A stretch of DNA of 40,018 nucleotides. Origin: Betaproteobacteria bacterium (GTDB lineage Bacteria; Pseudomonadota; Gammaproteobacteria; Burkholderiales; Burkholderiaceae_A). Below are positions 39,587 to 40,018 of this stretch, piece after piece. How positions within the stretch are numbered: position 1 is the first letter of the stretch; the number at the start of each line of letters is the position of its first letter. The translations under genes were made by a program, and so were the position numbers. The DNA lies in assembly GCA_018969705.1 (NCBI GenBank), contig JAGWXV010000005.1, positions 1 through 40,018 on the forward strand, written 5' to 3'. Below the pieces are notes generated by a model. That model made no database searches, was not told where the DNA came from, and worked only from the letters and a program-made list of their open reading frames with translations.

Positions 39587-40018
39587 CTTCTTCTTTTTCG
39601 GGGCCATCACCATCACCATCTGACGGCCCTCCAGCTTGGGCATCTGCTCCACCTGGGCAAACTGCTCAAGGTCGGTTTTGAGACGCTCAAGCTGACGAAC
39701 ACCGTACTCCTGGTGGACCATTTCTCGGCCCCGAAAGCGCAAGGTGATTTTCACCTTATCGCCCTCCTCGAGAAACCGCAGCAAATTGCGCAGTTTCACC
39801 TGGTAATCATTTTCATCCGTGCCGGGTCTGAACTTGACCTCTTTGACCTGAATGATTTTCTGCTTCAGCCGTGCATCGTGGGCTCGTTTTTGCTCTTGGT
39901 ACTTAAACTTGCCGTAGTCCATGAGCTTGCAGACTGGCGGCTCGGCCTGGGGTGCGATCTCGACCAGATCGACTTCGGCCTCATCGGCCATGCGGATTGC
40001 TTCTGGGACTCTGACGAT
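39584..40018 (-). CDS. infC: translation initiation factor IF-3, 5' end truncated by window edge
   Basis: Frame stays open to the window edge ([45 protein letters not shown]...). Track start at 39991 is an internal Met. Confidence 0.96.
   Translation of the reverse strand: MVRVPEAIRMADEAEVDLVEIAPQAEPPVCKLMDYGKFKYQEQKRAHDARLKQKIIQVKEVKFRPGTDENDYQVKLRNLLRFLEEGDKVKITLRFRGREMVHQEYGVRQLERLKTDLEQFAQVEQMPKLEGRQMVMVMAPKKKK

Noticed and set aside
39493-39681. Plus-strand ORF rich in [15 protein letters not shown]
   Set aside because: Low-complexity translation of the TAGTTG repeat and the infC 3' end on the wrong strand.

Overview
The window looks like a chromosomal core-metabolism region of a betaproteobacterium, probably Burkholderiales. 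That placement is inferred from gene content and order; no search was run. Nearly every base pair is accounted for by conserved genes. In order: (i) a PHA cluster on the minus strand, rluD-pgeF-phaC-phaB-phaR-rimO-phaA; (ii) bamD, a DinG-family helicase, a DUF465-like protein, a small secreted protein, cysQ-like and zapE; (iii) a TCA supercluster, with sdhCDAB-sdhE-gltA / odhAB-lpd on the minus strand and mdh / citE-like / acnA on the plus strand; (iv) a cysteine-dioxygenase-like gene, a DUF2863-like gene, and a BtuB-like TonB receptor behind a cobalamin riboswitch; (v) a VOC protein, an esterase-like lipoprotein and tRNA-Pro(GGG); (vi) the translation operon infC-rpmI-rplT-pheS-pheT-ihfA-merR. 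I found no CRISPR array, transposon, prophage or defence system, and no convincing undescribed multi-gene system. The most interesting signals are small and regulatory. The first is a perfect palindrome inside the sdh/mdh divergent promoter, spanning the spacer of a TTGACA-N17-TAAACT promoter. The second is a perfect 7-bp inverted repeat filling the spacer of the putative phaC promoter, whose -35 box includes the pgeF stop codon. The others are two in-frame A-AAA-AAR slippery heptamers in a basic PhaC N-terminal extension, a (TAGTTG)n multi-stop repeat at the infC terminus, and a B12 riboswitch with a G7 tract ahead of an isolated btuB-like gene.
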